From: Pseudomonas typographi
Lineage (GTDB): Bacteria > Pseudomonadota > Gammaproteobacteria > Pseudomonadales > Pseudomonadaceae
Reading direction: 5' to 3'
DNA length: 64,000 nucleotides
NCBI RefSeq assembly: GCF_014694385.1
Contig: NZ_JAAOCA010000025.1
Span: 1 to 64,000, forward strand
Positions 1 to 7,325 of the stretch are shown here, piece after piece. The notes beneath the pieces are model-generated. The model was not told the origin of the DNA, did no database searches, and worked only from the letters and a program-made list of their open reading frames with translations. Positions within the stretch are counted from its first letter, which is position 1. Each line of letters opens with the position of its first letter. Made by a program: the position numbers and the translations under genes.

Positions 1-48
1 GTCCTTTGGTAAAATGCGCCCTTATTGCCCGCGCAAGCGCTCGTTGCC

Positions 49-681
49 ATGCATGCACGTTCAGAACAAAAACGCCAAACCCGCCAAGCGCTGCTTGAGG
101 CCACCCTGCAACGGGTCGCCGACGGTAAGTCGTTCGCCAGTATCAGCCTGCGCGAAGTGGCCAAGGGTGCCGGTATCGTGCCCACGGGCTTTTATCGCCA
201 CTTTGCCGACATGGATAACCTTGGCTTGGCGTTGGTCCGGGAAGTGGGCGATGCGTTTCGCGACACCATTCGCCTGGTGCGCCATAACGAGCTTGAAATG
301 GGCGGCCTCACCGATGCGTCGGTGCGGATCTTTCTCGACGCGGTACAGCACCACCGCAGCCATTTTCTGTTTTTGGCGCGCGAGCAATATGGCAGCTCCC
401 CCCGCGTGCGCAGGGGCCTGCGGGCGTTGCGCTCGGACATCGGCTCAGACCTTGCGGCAGACCTGGCACGCATGCCACGCTGGCAACATCTGGACCGCCC
501 GGCGCTAGAGCTGATGGCCGACCTGGTAGTCAAGACAGTGTTCGCGACCCTCCCAGAGTTGCTCGACCCTGAATACGCCGATGCCACCGGCATGAGCCCA
601 GCGCAGAAGATCCGCCAGCAGCTGCGATTTATTTTCGTCGGCGCCAAACACTGGCCGGGCTTGGCACGACTTGCACCATAA
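49..681 (+). CDS. TetR-family transcriptional regulator, DesT/FabR-like
   Basis: A 210-residue DNA-binding regulator. The N-terminal helix-turn-helix (about residues 25-60) contains the segment SLREVAKGAGIVPTGFYRHF, which closely resembles DesT/FabR proteins that sense acyl-CoA pools and repress fatty-acid desaturase genes. The C-terminal all-helical ligand domain fills the rest. I chose the ATG at 49 (MHARSEQKRQTR) over an upstream TTG at 25 because family members start at this point; no strong ribosome-binding site is visible for either. As I recall, desT sits beside ureE in P. aeruginosa as well, so the placement is conserved. No desaturase gene is visible here; its target may lie to the left of the window. 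Family is certain, the DesT role is inferred. Confidence 0.85.
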   Translation: MHARSEQKRQTRQALLEATLQRVADGKSFASISLREVAKGAGIVPTGFYRHFADMDNLGLALVREVGDAFRDTIRLVRHNELEMGGLTDASVRIFLDAVQHHRSHFLFLAREQYGSSPRVRRGLRALRSDIGSDLAADLARMPRWQHLDRPALELMADLVVKTVFATLPELLDPEYADATGMSPAQKIRQQLRFIFVGAKHWPGLARLAP

Positions 682-687
682 TGGTGC
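673..687. promoter_or_regulatory. Putative NtrC-binding dyad
   Basis: GCACCA-TAA-TGGTGC is a perfect 6-bp inverted repeat with a 3-bp spacer and fits the NtrC consensus GCAC(C/T)A-N3-T(A/G)GTGC. Its middle three bases are the stop codon of the upstream regulator gene. It lies about 110 bp upstream of a sigma-54 promoter facing ureE, a usual distance for an enhancer. Binding is inferred from sequence only. Confidence 0.65.
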
Positions 688-782
688 TATATACAATGCA
701 ACGCACCACGATAATTCATATATATGCCCTTTGATCAGGCATGCCTTGCCTTTTTTAAGGGGCTCGCCAAGGTACCCGGGGT

Positions 783-798
783 TGGCAAGGCGATTGCT
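783..798 (+). promoter_or_regulatory. Sigma-54 promoter of the ureEFG operon
   Basis: TGGCAAG-N4-TTGCT matches the sigma-54 -24/-12 consensus TGGCACG-N4-TTGCW with a single mismatch, and the invariant GG and GC are separated by the required 10 bases. Transcription would start near 809, about 27 bases before the ureE ATG. Together with the NtrC-like dyad at 673 it predicts induction under nitrogen limitation. Confidence 0.75.
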
Positions 799-835
799 GT
801 GCTAGCCCACAGAGCCTAGCCGGAAGCGCACACAT

Positions 836-1336
836 ATGTTGGTCATCCACCACCGGACCGCGGAAAAACCTGACTGGTCAGCCGAAATTCACCTCAACTA
901 CGAAGCACGTAGCAAAAGCCGGCTGCGCTGTTTTAGTGCCAGCGGCGAAGAGGTCGGGTTGTTTCTGGAACGCGGCCAGCCTCCGCTTCGCCACGGTGAA
1001 TACCTTCAGGCGCAAGACGGGCGAATCGTAAAGGTATGCGCGTTGGCCGAAAAACTGTTGCACGTAACCTGCGCCAACAGTTTTGAATTGACCCGCGCCG
1101 CTTACCACCTGGGCAACCGCCATGTGGCCTTGCAAGTGGGCGATGGCTGGCTGCGCCTGTTGGACGACTACGTGCTCAAAGCCATGCTCGAACAGCTCGG
1201 CGCCCGCGTCGAAGCTATCGAGGCCCCCTTCCAGCCCGAACACGGCGCTTACGGCGGTGGTCACCACCACTCGCACCACGGCGACGAACAGTTCAATTAT
1301 GCCCCGCGGCTGCATCAGTTCGGCGTGCGTACATGA
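836..1336 (+). CDS. ureE: Urease accessory protein UreE (nickel metallochaperone)
   Basis: A 166-residue cytoplasmic nickel carrier that delivers Ni2+ to the UreDFG-apourease complex. It has the UreE N-terminal peptide-binding domain, the C-terminal metal-binding domain, and a histidine-rich tail (GGGHHHSHHGDEQ near residues 139-151) that would bind extra nickel. GGAAG at 822-826 precedes the ATG. Its stop overlaps the ureF start by four bases (ATGA), so translation is probably coupled. The structural genes ureABC and ureD are not in the window. As I recall, P. aeruginosa also keeps ureEFG apart from ureDABC, so this is expected rather than a loss. Confidence 0.95.
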   Translation: MLVIHHRTAEKPDWSAEIHLNYEARSKSRLRCFSASGEEVGLFLERGQPPLRHGEYLQAQDGRIVKVCALAEKLLHVTCANSFELTRAAYHLGNRHVALQVGDGWLRLLDDYVLKAMLEQLGARVEAIEAPFQPEHGAYGGGHHHSHHGDEQFNYAPRLHQFGVRT

Positions 1337-2007
1337 CCCCCGCCTGGGCCATGTTGCGTTTGGCCAGCCCGCAGTTGCCCATTGGCGGCTATAGCTATTC
1401 GCAAGGGTTGGAAATGGCCGTGGAACAGGGTTTGGTGAACAGCCCTGGCACCGCCGCCACTTGGTTGCGTGACCAACTGGCACTGAACCTGGCACGCTTC
1501 GAGGCGCCCTTGCTGCTCGCTCACTGCCAGGCGGCCCACCAAGGCGATTGGGCCCTGCTGGGCGTGCTTGCGGAGCAACACCGCGCCAGCCGTGAAACTC
1601 GCGAAATGCAGCTTGAAAGCCGGCAAATGGGTTATTCGCTGCGCCAGTTGCTCGAAGGCTTGCCGGAGCTGGATGCCCCCGCGCGGCGGTTTTTGCACGG
1701 TACCGCAGAGCCTCATTTGGCCCTGGGCTGGGCCTTGGCCGCCCGTGCCTGGGGGCTTGAGCCCAGCGAGGCGCTGGCCGCCTGGCTGTGGAGTTGGCTG
1801 GAAAACCAGCTGGCGGTACTGATGAAAACCCTACCCCTCGGCCAGCAGGCCGCGCAACGCCTGACCAGCGAGTTGCTGTCGGCCTTGCAGGCAGCACAAC
1901 AGCAGGCTGAACACACCGACCCCGACCATGTGGGCAGCGCGCCCTTTGGCCTGGCTTTGGCGAGCATGGCGCATGAGCGCCAGTACAGCCGCCTGTTCCG
2001 TTCATGA
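1333..2007 (+). CDS. ureF: Urease accessory protein UreF
   Basis: A 224-residue all-helical protein that works with UreD and UreG as a GTPase-gating factor during insertion of the nickel-bridging lysine carbamate centre of urease. The N-terminal run LRLASPQLPIGGYSYSQGLE is the conserved UreF signature. It overlaps the end of ureE by four bases and ends just before the ureG ribosome-binding site, so ureE-F-G form one transcription unit. Length is normal for the family. Confidence 0.95.
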   Translation: MTPAWAMLRLASPQLPIGGYSYSQGLEMAVEQGLVNSPGTAATWLRDQLALNLARFEAPLLLAHCQAAHQGDWALLGVLAEQHRASRETREMQLESRQMGYSLRQLLEGLPELDAPARRFLHGTAEPHLALGWALAARAWGLEPSEALAAWLWSWLENQLAVLMKTLPLGQQAAQRLTSELLSALQAAQQQAEHTDPDHVGSAPFGLALASMAHERQYSRLFRS

Positions 2008-2017
2008 GGAGAACATG

Positions 2018-2632
2018 ATGAACACCCAACCCCTGCGCGTCGGCATCGGCGGCCCGGTGGGCTCCGGCAAAACCGCGCTGACCCTGGCCCTATGCCTGGC
2101 TTTGCGCGACCGCTACAACTTGGCGGTGGTGACCAACGACATTTACACCCGTGAAGACGCCGATTTTCTGGTGCGCAACCACGCCTTGGCGCCGGAGCGC
2201 ATCATCGGCGTAGAAACCGGCGGTTGCCCGCATACGGCCATCCGCGAGGACGCGTCGATCAACCTCGAAGCCGTCGACCAGCTCAACCGGCGCTTCCCTG
2301 GCCTGGACTTGATCCTGGTCGAATCCGGTGGCGACAACCTCTCGGCCACCTTCAGCCCAGAGCTATCAGACCTTACCCTGTACGTGATCGACGTGTCGGC
2401 TGGCGACAAACTGCCGCGCAAGGGCGGCCCGGGTATCTGCAAATCGGATTTGCTGGTCATCAACAAAATCGACCTCGCCAGCCAGGTGGGTGCCTCGCTC
2501 GAACTGATGAACAGCGACACCACCCGCATGCGCGGCGGCAAGCCTTTTGTGTTCAGCAACCAGAAAACCGGCCAGGGCCTGCAGCAGATCATTGAATTCA
2601 TCGAGCGCCAGGGCCTGCTTAATGCGGCCTGA
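2018..2632 (+). CDS. ureG: Urease accessory GTPase UreG
   Basis: A 204-residue SIMIBI-class GTPase that powers nickel insertion into urease. The P-loop GPVGSGKT lies at residues 12-19, the CPH nickel-binding motif at about 70-72 and the NKID guanine-recognition motif further on. Two adjacent ATG codons are possible (2015 and 2018). The second sits six bases after AGGAG (2007-2011) and gives the usual N-terminus MNTQPLRVGIGGPVGSGKT, so it is preferred. The Shine-Dalgarno sequence overlaps the ureF stop codon, indicating translational coupling. Confidence 0.96.
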   Translation: MNTQPLRVGIGGPVGSGKTALTLALCLALRDRYNLAVVTNDIYTREDADFLVRNHALAPERIIGVETGGCPHTAIREDASINLEAVDQLNRRFPGLDLILVESGGDNLSATFSPELSDLTLYVIDVSAGDKLPRKGGPGICKSDLLVINKIDLASQVGASLELMNSDTTRMRGGKPFVFSNQKTGQGLQQIIEFIERQGLLNAA

Positions 2633-2656
2633 CACCCCTACAACAAGGATTTGCAC

Positions 2657-3229
2657 ATGACCTTTAAACAAGCATTTACCGGCCTCGCCTGGCTGCTCGC
2701 CCCCGCGCTGGCCTTTGCACACCCCGGCCACGGCGACAGCGGCCTGCTCGCCGGGGTAAGCCACCCCTTGGGTGGGCTGGACCACCTGTTGGCCATGCTT
2801 GCCGTCGGCCTTTGGGCGGCACAGCAGCAAGGCAAGGCACGTTGGCTGCTGCCTTGCACCTTCGTCGCAACCATGCTGCTGGGCGGGGTGCTAGGTTTTG
2901 AGGGCTGGCAGTTGCCGGCCATGGAAAGCGGCATCGCCGCTTCGGTACTGGCCCTGGGGCTGGCGGTCGCGCTCGCCGTTCGCCCACCACTGACCGTGGC
3001 CATGGCCGCTACCGCGCTGTTCGCGCTGTTCCACGGTGTGGCCCACGGCCTGGAATTACCGGCCATGAACAGCCCTTGGGCTTACGCCGCCGGGTTCGTC
3101 ACCGCCACCGCTACCCTGCATGCCATAGGCTTCGCCGTGGTGCGCCTGCTGCCAAGGGCTGCTGCCCCGCTGGTGCGGCTGGCCGGTGTCGGCTCGGCCC
3201 TGGCTGGCGCCTGGTTGCTGGCAGGCTGA
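2657..3229 (+). CDS. ureJ: HupE/UreJ-family nickel permease or metal accessory membrane protein
   Basis: A 190-residue integral membrane protein with an N-terminal signal-like segment ending near AFA-HPGHG, followed by about six hydrophobic helices. The motif HPLGGLDHLLAM and a second His-rich segment (FHGVAHG) are the HupE/UreJ metal-binding hallmarks. AAGGAT at 2645-2650 decides the ATG at 2657 over a TTG at 2651. Its place 24 bases after ureG shows that it supplies nickel to urease maturation. Nickel specificity is inferred from family and context. Confidence 0.88.
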   Translation: MTFKQAFTGLAWLLAPALAFAHPGHGDSGLLAGVSHPLGGLDHLLAMLAVGLWAAQQQGKARWLLPCTFVATMLLGGVLGFEGWQLPAMESGIAASVLALGLAVALAVRPPLTVAMAATALFALFHGVAHGLELPAMNSPWAYAAGFVTATATLHAIGFAVVRLLPRAAAPLVRLAGVGSALAGAWLLAG

Positions 3230-3289
3230 GCCTGCCGCGCGGGCAGGTATCTGTTACAGTGCGCGCTTTTGCCCCCTGCTGTGACGACC

Positions 3290-4420
3290 ATGCCCGCCCT
3301 CACTCCCCGCGCTGAACTCGCCGCCACCTTCGCCCGCCTTCACGGCCACTTCCTGCAAACGGTGGTGCCGCTGTGGGAGGGCCCAGGCTGGAACGCCCAG
3401 ATGCAATTGGCCTATGAGGCCCTGGGGCCAGACCTTGCCCCCGCCCCGGTGCAGCGCTACCGCGCCATGGCCTGCGCCCGCCAGCTATTCTTGTTCACCT
3501 CTCTGGCCCCCCGCGAAGGCGCAGCCAAGCGAGCTACGGCGCTGTTCAAGTCGCTCGGCGCGCATTTTGCCGACCCGGCTCACGGCGGCTGGTTTTATAG
3601 CATCGATGCCGCCGGGCAACCGCTGGATCGCAGCAAAGACCTCTATACCCATGCCTTTATCGTGTTCGCCACGGCCCACTACCTGGCCCTAACCCGCAGC
3701 CCGGCCGCCGGAGCGCAATTGGACAGCGCGCTGAAGGTGATTGCCACGCGCTTCGCCCGCGGCGATGGGCTGTACCAGGCAGCGCTGGCTGAAAACTGGG
3801 CCGACCTGGGCCAAGGGCCTTTGCAAAACCCGCTGATGCATTTGGCCGAAGCCTTCCTGGCGGTGCTCGAAGCGCGCCCGGATACCACCTGCGAGGCGGC
3901 CCTGGTGGCCCTGTGCGACGCGATGCTGGCGCGGTTCATCGACCCAGAGCACGGTGTGCTAATGGAAAAACCCTCGGGTAGCGCCGGCAATTGGTTCGAG
4001 CCAGGCCACCAGTTCGAATGGTATTACCTGCTCAAGGCCTCACCGCTGTTGCGTGAGCACCCCCTGTGCGCGCAGTTGGAAAACACCTTCAGCTACAGCG
4101 AGCGAATCGGCGTACACGGCGGCGATGTACTGGCGATGCTGGCGGCCAGCGGAGAGGTCAAAGACGGCACCCGGCGCATTTGGGCCCAGGCCGAGTACCT
4201 GCGCGCGCTCACGCTGCGCCCCGGTGCCGACACCCGAGTGCTGGCGCAACTGCAGCGCCTGCAGGGGCAGTTTTTGCACCCGGGGGGGTGGTACGAATGC
4301 CGTGACGCCCACGGCGCGGTGAGCCGCCACGACATGCCGTCCACCACGCCTTATCACCTGGCCACGGCGTATGCCGCCACTCAGCGGTTACGCTCGATCG
4401 CGAACCCCGCCCACGATTGA
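3290..4420 (+). CDS. N-acylglucosamine 2-epimerase (AGE) family sugar epimerase/isomerase
   Basis: A 376-residue protein of the (alpha/alpha)6-barrel AGE family, which includes N-acylglucosamine 2-epimerases, mannose isomerases and cellobiose 2-epimerases. Recognisable elements are the Arg/His-rich inner-barrel segments such as LYTHAFIVFATAHY, the PGHQFEWYYLL motif and the C-terminal HDMPSTTPYHL segment. The substrate cannot be told from sequence; proteobacterial homologues next to no amino-sugar genes are often aldose-ketose isomerases. The ATG at 3290 is chosen over a TTG at 3269. A possible -10 element TTACAGT lies at about 3254. The 3' end overlaps the convergent SDR gene by 40 bp. Confidence 0.82.
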   Translation: MPALTPRAELAATFARLHGHFLQTVVPLWEGPGWNAQMQLAYEALGPDLAPAPVQRYRAMACARQLFLFTSLAPREGAAKRATALFKSLGAHFADPAHGGWFYSIDAAGQPLDRSKDLYTHAFIVFATAHYLALTRSPAAGAQLDSALKVIATRFARGDGLYQAALAENWADLGQGPLQNPLMHLAEAFLAVLEARPDTTCEAALVALCDAMLARFIDPEHGVLMEKPSGSAGNWFEPGHQFEWYYLLKASPLLREHPLCAQLENTFSYSERIGVHGGDVLAMLAASGEVKDGTRRIWAQAEYLRALTLRPGADTRVLAQLQRLQGQFLHPGGWYECRDAHGAVSRHDMPSTTPYHLATAYAATQRLRSIANPAHD

Positions 4421-5142
4421 CTCACCGGCATCACTTCGAGCCTGTTGATGTTGATGTGCGCCGGCTGGTTCATGATCCAGAAGATGGTATCGGCGATGTC
4501 TTGCGGCTGCACCGGCTCAGCGCCGGCATAGGTTGCATCGTACTTGCTTTGGTCGCCACCGAAGCGCACCAGCGAAAACTCGCTTTCGCACAGCCCCGGC
4601 TCCAAATTGGTGACTCGCACCCCAGTGCCCTGCAGGTCGCAGCGCAGGTTGAGCGAGAATTGCCCAACGAACGCCTTGCTAGCCCCGTACACGTGGCTGC
4701 CGGGGTAAGGGTAATTGCCGGCCACCGACCCCAGGTTGACGATACTGGCGCCACGGCCATGGGCAATCAGCCGTGGCAACAGCAGGCGGGTGGCGTAGAT
4801 CAGCCCCTTGACGTTGGTGTCGACCATGGTTTCCCAGTCATCGAGGTCGCATTTCGGCGCCGGGTCGGTGCCCAGCGCCAGCCCGGCATTGTTGATCAAG
4901 CCGGTGAGTTTTTCGAAGCCAGCGGGCAGGCCGTCAATGGCGCGCTCCATGGCGGCGCGGTCACGCACGTCGAGCACCAGTGGCAGCACTTCTACCTGCT
5001 GCGCCAATTCGCTGGCCAGCGCCTGCAGGCGTTCCTCGCGGCGGCCGGTGAGCACCAGTGACCACCCCGCGGCCGCGAAGCGGCGGGCGCATGCCTCACC
5101 AAAGCCGGATGTAGCACCGGTAATAAAAACAGTGGAAGCCAT
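4381..5142 (-). CDS. Short-chain dehydrogenase/reductase, YdfG-like
   Basis: A 253-residue classical SDR. The NAD(P)-binding TGATSGFG lies at residues 8-15, the NNAG motif at 84-87, and the Ser-Tyr-Lys catalytic residues are about S139, Y152 and K156 (YGASK). The whole protein resembles YdfG, an NADP-dependent 3-hydroxy acid/L-allo-threonine dehydrogenase. Arg after the glycine motif (TGRREE) suits NADP. The ATG ending at 5142 sits six bases after AGGAG (5149-5153) and is preferred over an in-frame ATG three bases upstream. Its end overlaps the convergent AGE-family gene. Confidence 0.88.
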   Translation of the reverse strand: MASTVFITGATSGFGEACARRFAAAGWSLVLTGRREERLQALASELAQQVEVLPLVLDVRDRAAMERAIDGLPAGFEKLTGLINNAGLALGTDPAPKCDLDDWETMVDTNVKGLIYATRLLLPRLIAHGRGASIVNLGSVAGNYPYPGSHVYGASKAFVGQFSLNLRCDLQGTGVRVTNLEPGLCESEFSLVRFGGDQSKYDATYAGAEPVQPQDIADTIFWIMNQPAHININRLEVMPVSQSWAGFAIERNR

Positions 5143-5246
5143 CATGTTCTCCTCATAGGGGCACTGTACGCAGGGGCGACAGCATGCATCGCTCGGCACC
5201 GCGAGGCAAGGCAACCGCACAGGGCCTACCACGGTTTTCCCGCAGG

Positions 5247-5709
5247 TTATCCACAGAACAGTGCACACCCTTTGGGCGGCGATGGGTGCGCGTGCAACTG
5301 CCAGTGGCGTCGCGCAGAAAACGCCCCAGAAAAGTTTTTTTGTTGACGCCCGGCGTCGGGCGCTCATTCCGTTCTTGGGCCATTCAAGGGCCGTCGCGCT
5401 CAGCCCTTTGAAATGGCCGCCTAGGGGCATGTACTCATGGATTTCCCACAGAGTTATCCACAGGCCACAGCGGGGCGGCTACTGGATATCAAAACAGTTG
5501 ACAACTGCGCTATTGCCTCACAAAAAACACGCTGTACAAAAAATAGCCAATTTTTTAGAACCCGCGGCTGGCGGGGCTTACAGCGGTATGCCACCAACTT
5601 GTTCACAGGCGATTCCACATAATGCGTGGACAACTCAGCCCGCAGAAAAAACCCTTTGAAACGCGCCAAAATGTCGCAGCCCAACATCGGTAGAAAAAGG
5701 TTTTCCACA
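5247..5709. other. Cluster of DnaA-box-like sequences in a 594-bp intergenic region
   Basis: The non-coding stretch 5143-5736 between the SDR gene and livF holds two perfect DnaA boxes TTATCCACA (5247-5255 and 5454-5462). Near matches are TTGTTCACA (5599-5607), TTTTCCACA (5701-5709) and, on the minus strand, TTGTCCACG (5625-5633). An A/T-rich patch spans about 5518-5563. No convincing gene is present. The dnaA-rpmH neighbourhood that marks oriC in Pseudomonas is absent, so if functional this would be a DnaA-titrating or reactivating locus (datA- or DARS-like) rather than the chromosomal origin. The boxes are seen; the function is inference. Confidence 0.5.
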
Positions 5710-5736
5710 TTGGCCGCAGCGCCGTTGGAAGGCGCA

Positions 5737-6453
5737 TCAATGGCCGCCGAGGTAGGCATTGCGCACTTCGTCGTTGGCCAATAGCTCCTTGCCGGTGCCG
5801 GCCATGCGGATCTGCCCGTTGACCATCACATAGGCGCGGTCCGACAGCTTCAGGGCATGGTTGGCATTTTGCTCTACCAAGAAAATCGTCATGCCCGTTT
5901 GCGCCAGCTCCCGCAGCGTCGCGAAGATTTGCTTGACCACGATAGGCGCAAGCCCCAGCGAAGGCTCATCGAGCAACAGCAGCTTGGGCCGGCTCATCAA
6001 TGCACGGGCGATGGCAAGCATCTGCTGTTCGCCCCCGGACATCGTCATGGCCCGCTGGTTGCGGCGCTCTTTCAAGCGCGGGAACAACTCGAACATCCGC
6101 TGCATGTCTTGGCTGGCGTGCTTATCGCCAATGGGGATGGTGCCCATCAGCAGGTTTTCTTCCACGGACATGTCCGGGAACACGCGCCGCCCTTCCGGCG
6201 ACTGAGCGATCCCGTTAGCGGCAATGTAATGCGGCGTTTTTCGCGTGATGTCGGTGCCCTGGTACAGGATCTGCCCAGCGGCGGCCCGGGGCTGGCCGAA
6301 GATCGACATCAGCAGGGTGGATTTACCCGCGCCGTTGGAGCCGATCAGGCTTACCGTTTCGCCCGGGGCGATGTGCAGCGACACCTTTCTCAGCGCCTGG
6401 ATCGGCCCGTAGAACACATCCACATCCTTGAATTCGAGGATCGGTGTACTCAT
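5737..6453 (-). CDS. livF: Branched-chain amino-acid ABC transporter ATPase LivF/BraG
   Basis: A 238-residue cytoplasmic ATPase of the high-affinity Leu/Ile/Val importer. Walker A GSNGAGKST is at about residues 38-46, the ABC signature SGGEQ at 139-143 and Walker B LLLLDEP at 158-164. The fragment QSPEGRRVFPDMSVEENL is typical of LivF rather than LivG. It is the last gene of the operon and overlaps livG by four bases. The DnaA-box-rich region follows it with no clear intrinsic terminator. Confidence 0.95.
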   Translation of the reverse strand: MSTPILEFKDVDVFYGPIQALRKVSLHIAPGETVSLIGSNGAGKSTLLMSIFGQPRAAAGQILYQGTDITRKTPHYIAANGIAQSPEGRRVFPDMSVEENLLMGTIPIGDKHASQDMQRMFELFPRLKERRNQRAMTMSGGEQQMLAIARALMSRPKLLLLDEPSLGLAPIVVKQIFATLRELAQTGMTIFLVEQNANHALKLSDRAYVMVNGQIRMAGTGKELLANDEVRNAYLGGH

Positions 6454-7325
6454 GCCACTTCCTCCTCGTCTGCACCCAGGTAGGCGGCGATCACCTTCGG
6501 GTCGTTGCGGATGGCTTCGGGTTTGCCGGCGGCAATCACATTGCCGTGGTCCAGTACCACGATGTCATCGGAAATGCTCATCACCATGCCCATATCGTGC
6601 TCGATCAGTACCACCGTCATGTCGTGGTGATCGCGCAGGTGCCGGATCATGCCACTGAGCGCTTCGGTTTCTTGTGGGTTCAGGCCGGCGGCGGGCTCGT
6701 CCAGGCAGATGATCTGCGGGCGCGTGCACATGGCGCGGGCGATCTCCAAGCGGCGTTGCTGGCCGTAAGACAACTCACCGGCCAAGCGGTTGGCGCTGTC
6801 GACCAGGTCGACCACCTCCAGCCAATAGAACGCCGTGTCGAGGGCACTGCCTTCGGCCTTGCGGTAGCCCTTGGTATTGAAAATACCCGCCAGCAAGTTG
6901 CGGTTGACCCACATGTGCTGGGCCACCAATAGGTTCTCGACCACGGACATTTCTTTGAACAGGCGAATGTTCTGGAAGGTGCGGGCCATACCGGCCCGGT
7001 TTACCAAGTGGGTACCGCCAAACATTTTGTAGTACACACGGCTGGCAAAGCGTGAAGGCGAGACGAAATCCGGGCCCTCGAAGGGGCCGCCGAGCAGCCT
7101 GAGCACGTTGACCTCGCCGCCTTTCGCATTGAGGTGGATGTTGCCCGCGGTGGCACGGTAAAAGCCGGTAAGGCAGTTGAATACCGTGGTCTTACCGGCC
7201 CCGTTGGGCCCGATCAGGGCAAAAATCGAATTGCGTTTTACCTTCAGGTTCACGTCCGACAAGGCCTTGATACCGCCGAAGTGCATCATCAGGTGCTCGA
7301 CCGAAAGAATGATATCGTCGCTCAT
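6450..7325 (-). CDS. livG: Branched-chain amino-acid ABC transporter ATPase LivG/BraF
   Basis: A 291-residue ATPase partner of LivF. It has Walker A (GPNGAGKTT, about residues 39-47), the signature segment LSYGQQRRLEIAR and Walker B IICLDEP. It carries the LivG-type insertion with ARTFQNIRLF. The sequence is longer than E. coli LivG (255 residues), chiefly through an insert after Walker A (about residues 65-105), as is usual in Pseudomonas. It overlaps livM by four bases upstream and livF by four bases downstream. Confidence 0.95.
   Translation of the reverse strand: MSDDIILSVEHLMMHFGGIKALSDVNLKVKRNSIFALIGPNGAGKTTVFNCLTGFYRATAGNIHLNAKGGEVNVLRLLGGPFEGPDFVSPSRFASRVYYKMFGGTHLVNRAGMARTFQNIRLFKEMSVVENLLVAQHMWVNRNLLAGIFNTKGYRKAEGSALDTAFYWLEVVDLVDSANRLAGELSYGQQRRLEIARAMCTRPQIICLDEPAAGLNPQETEALSGMIRHLRDHHDMTVVLIEHDMGMVMSISDDIVVLDHGNVIAAGKPEAIRNDPKVIAAYLGADEEEVA

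Noticed and set aside
878..2029. Long minus-strand open frame opposite ureE and ureF (383 residues)
   Set aside because: Low-complexity Arg/Pro/Ala composition, no recognisable domain, and it lies wholly opposite well-supported ureE and ureF.
5143..5736. Chromosomal replication origin oriC
   Set aside because: DnaA boxes are present, but the dnaA-dnaN/rpmH genes that flank oriC in Pseudomonas are absent; reported only as a DnaA-box cluster.
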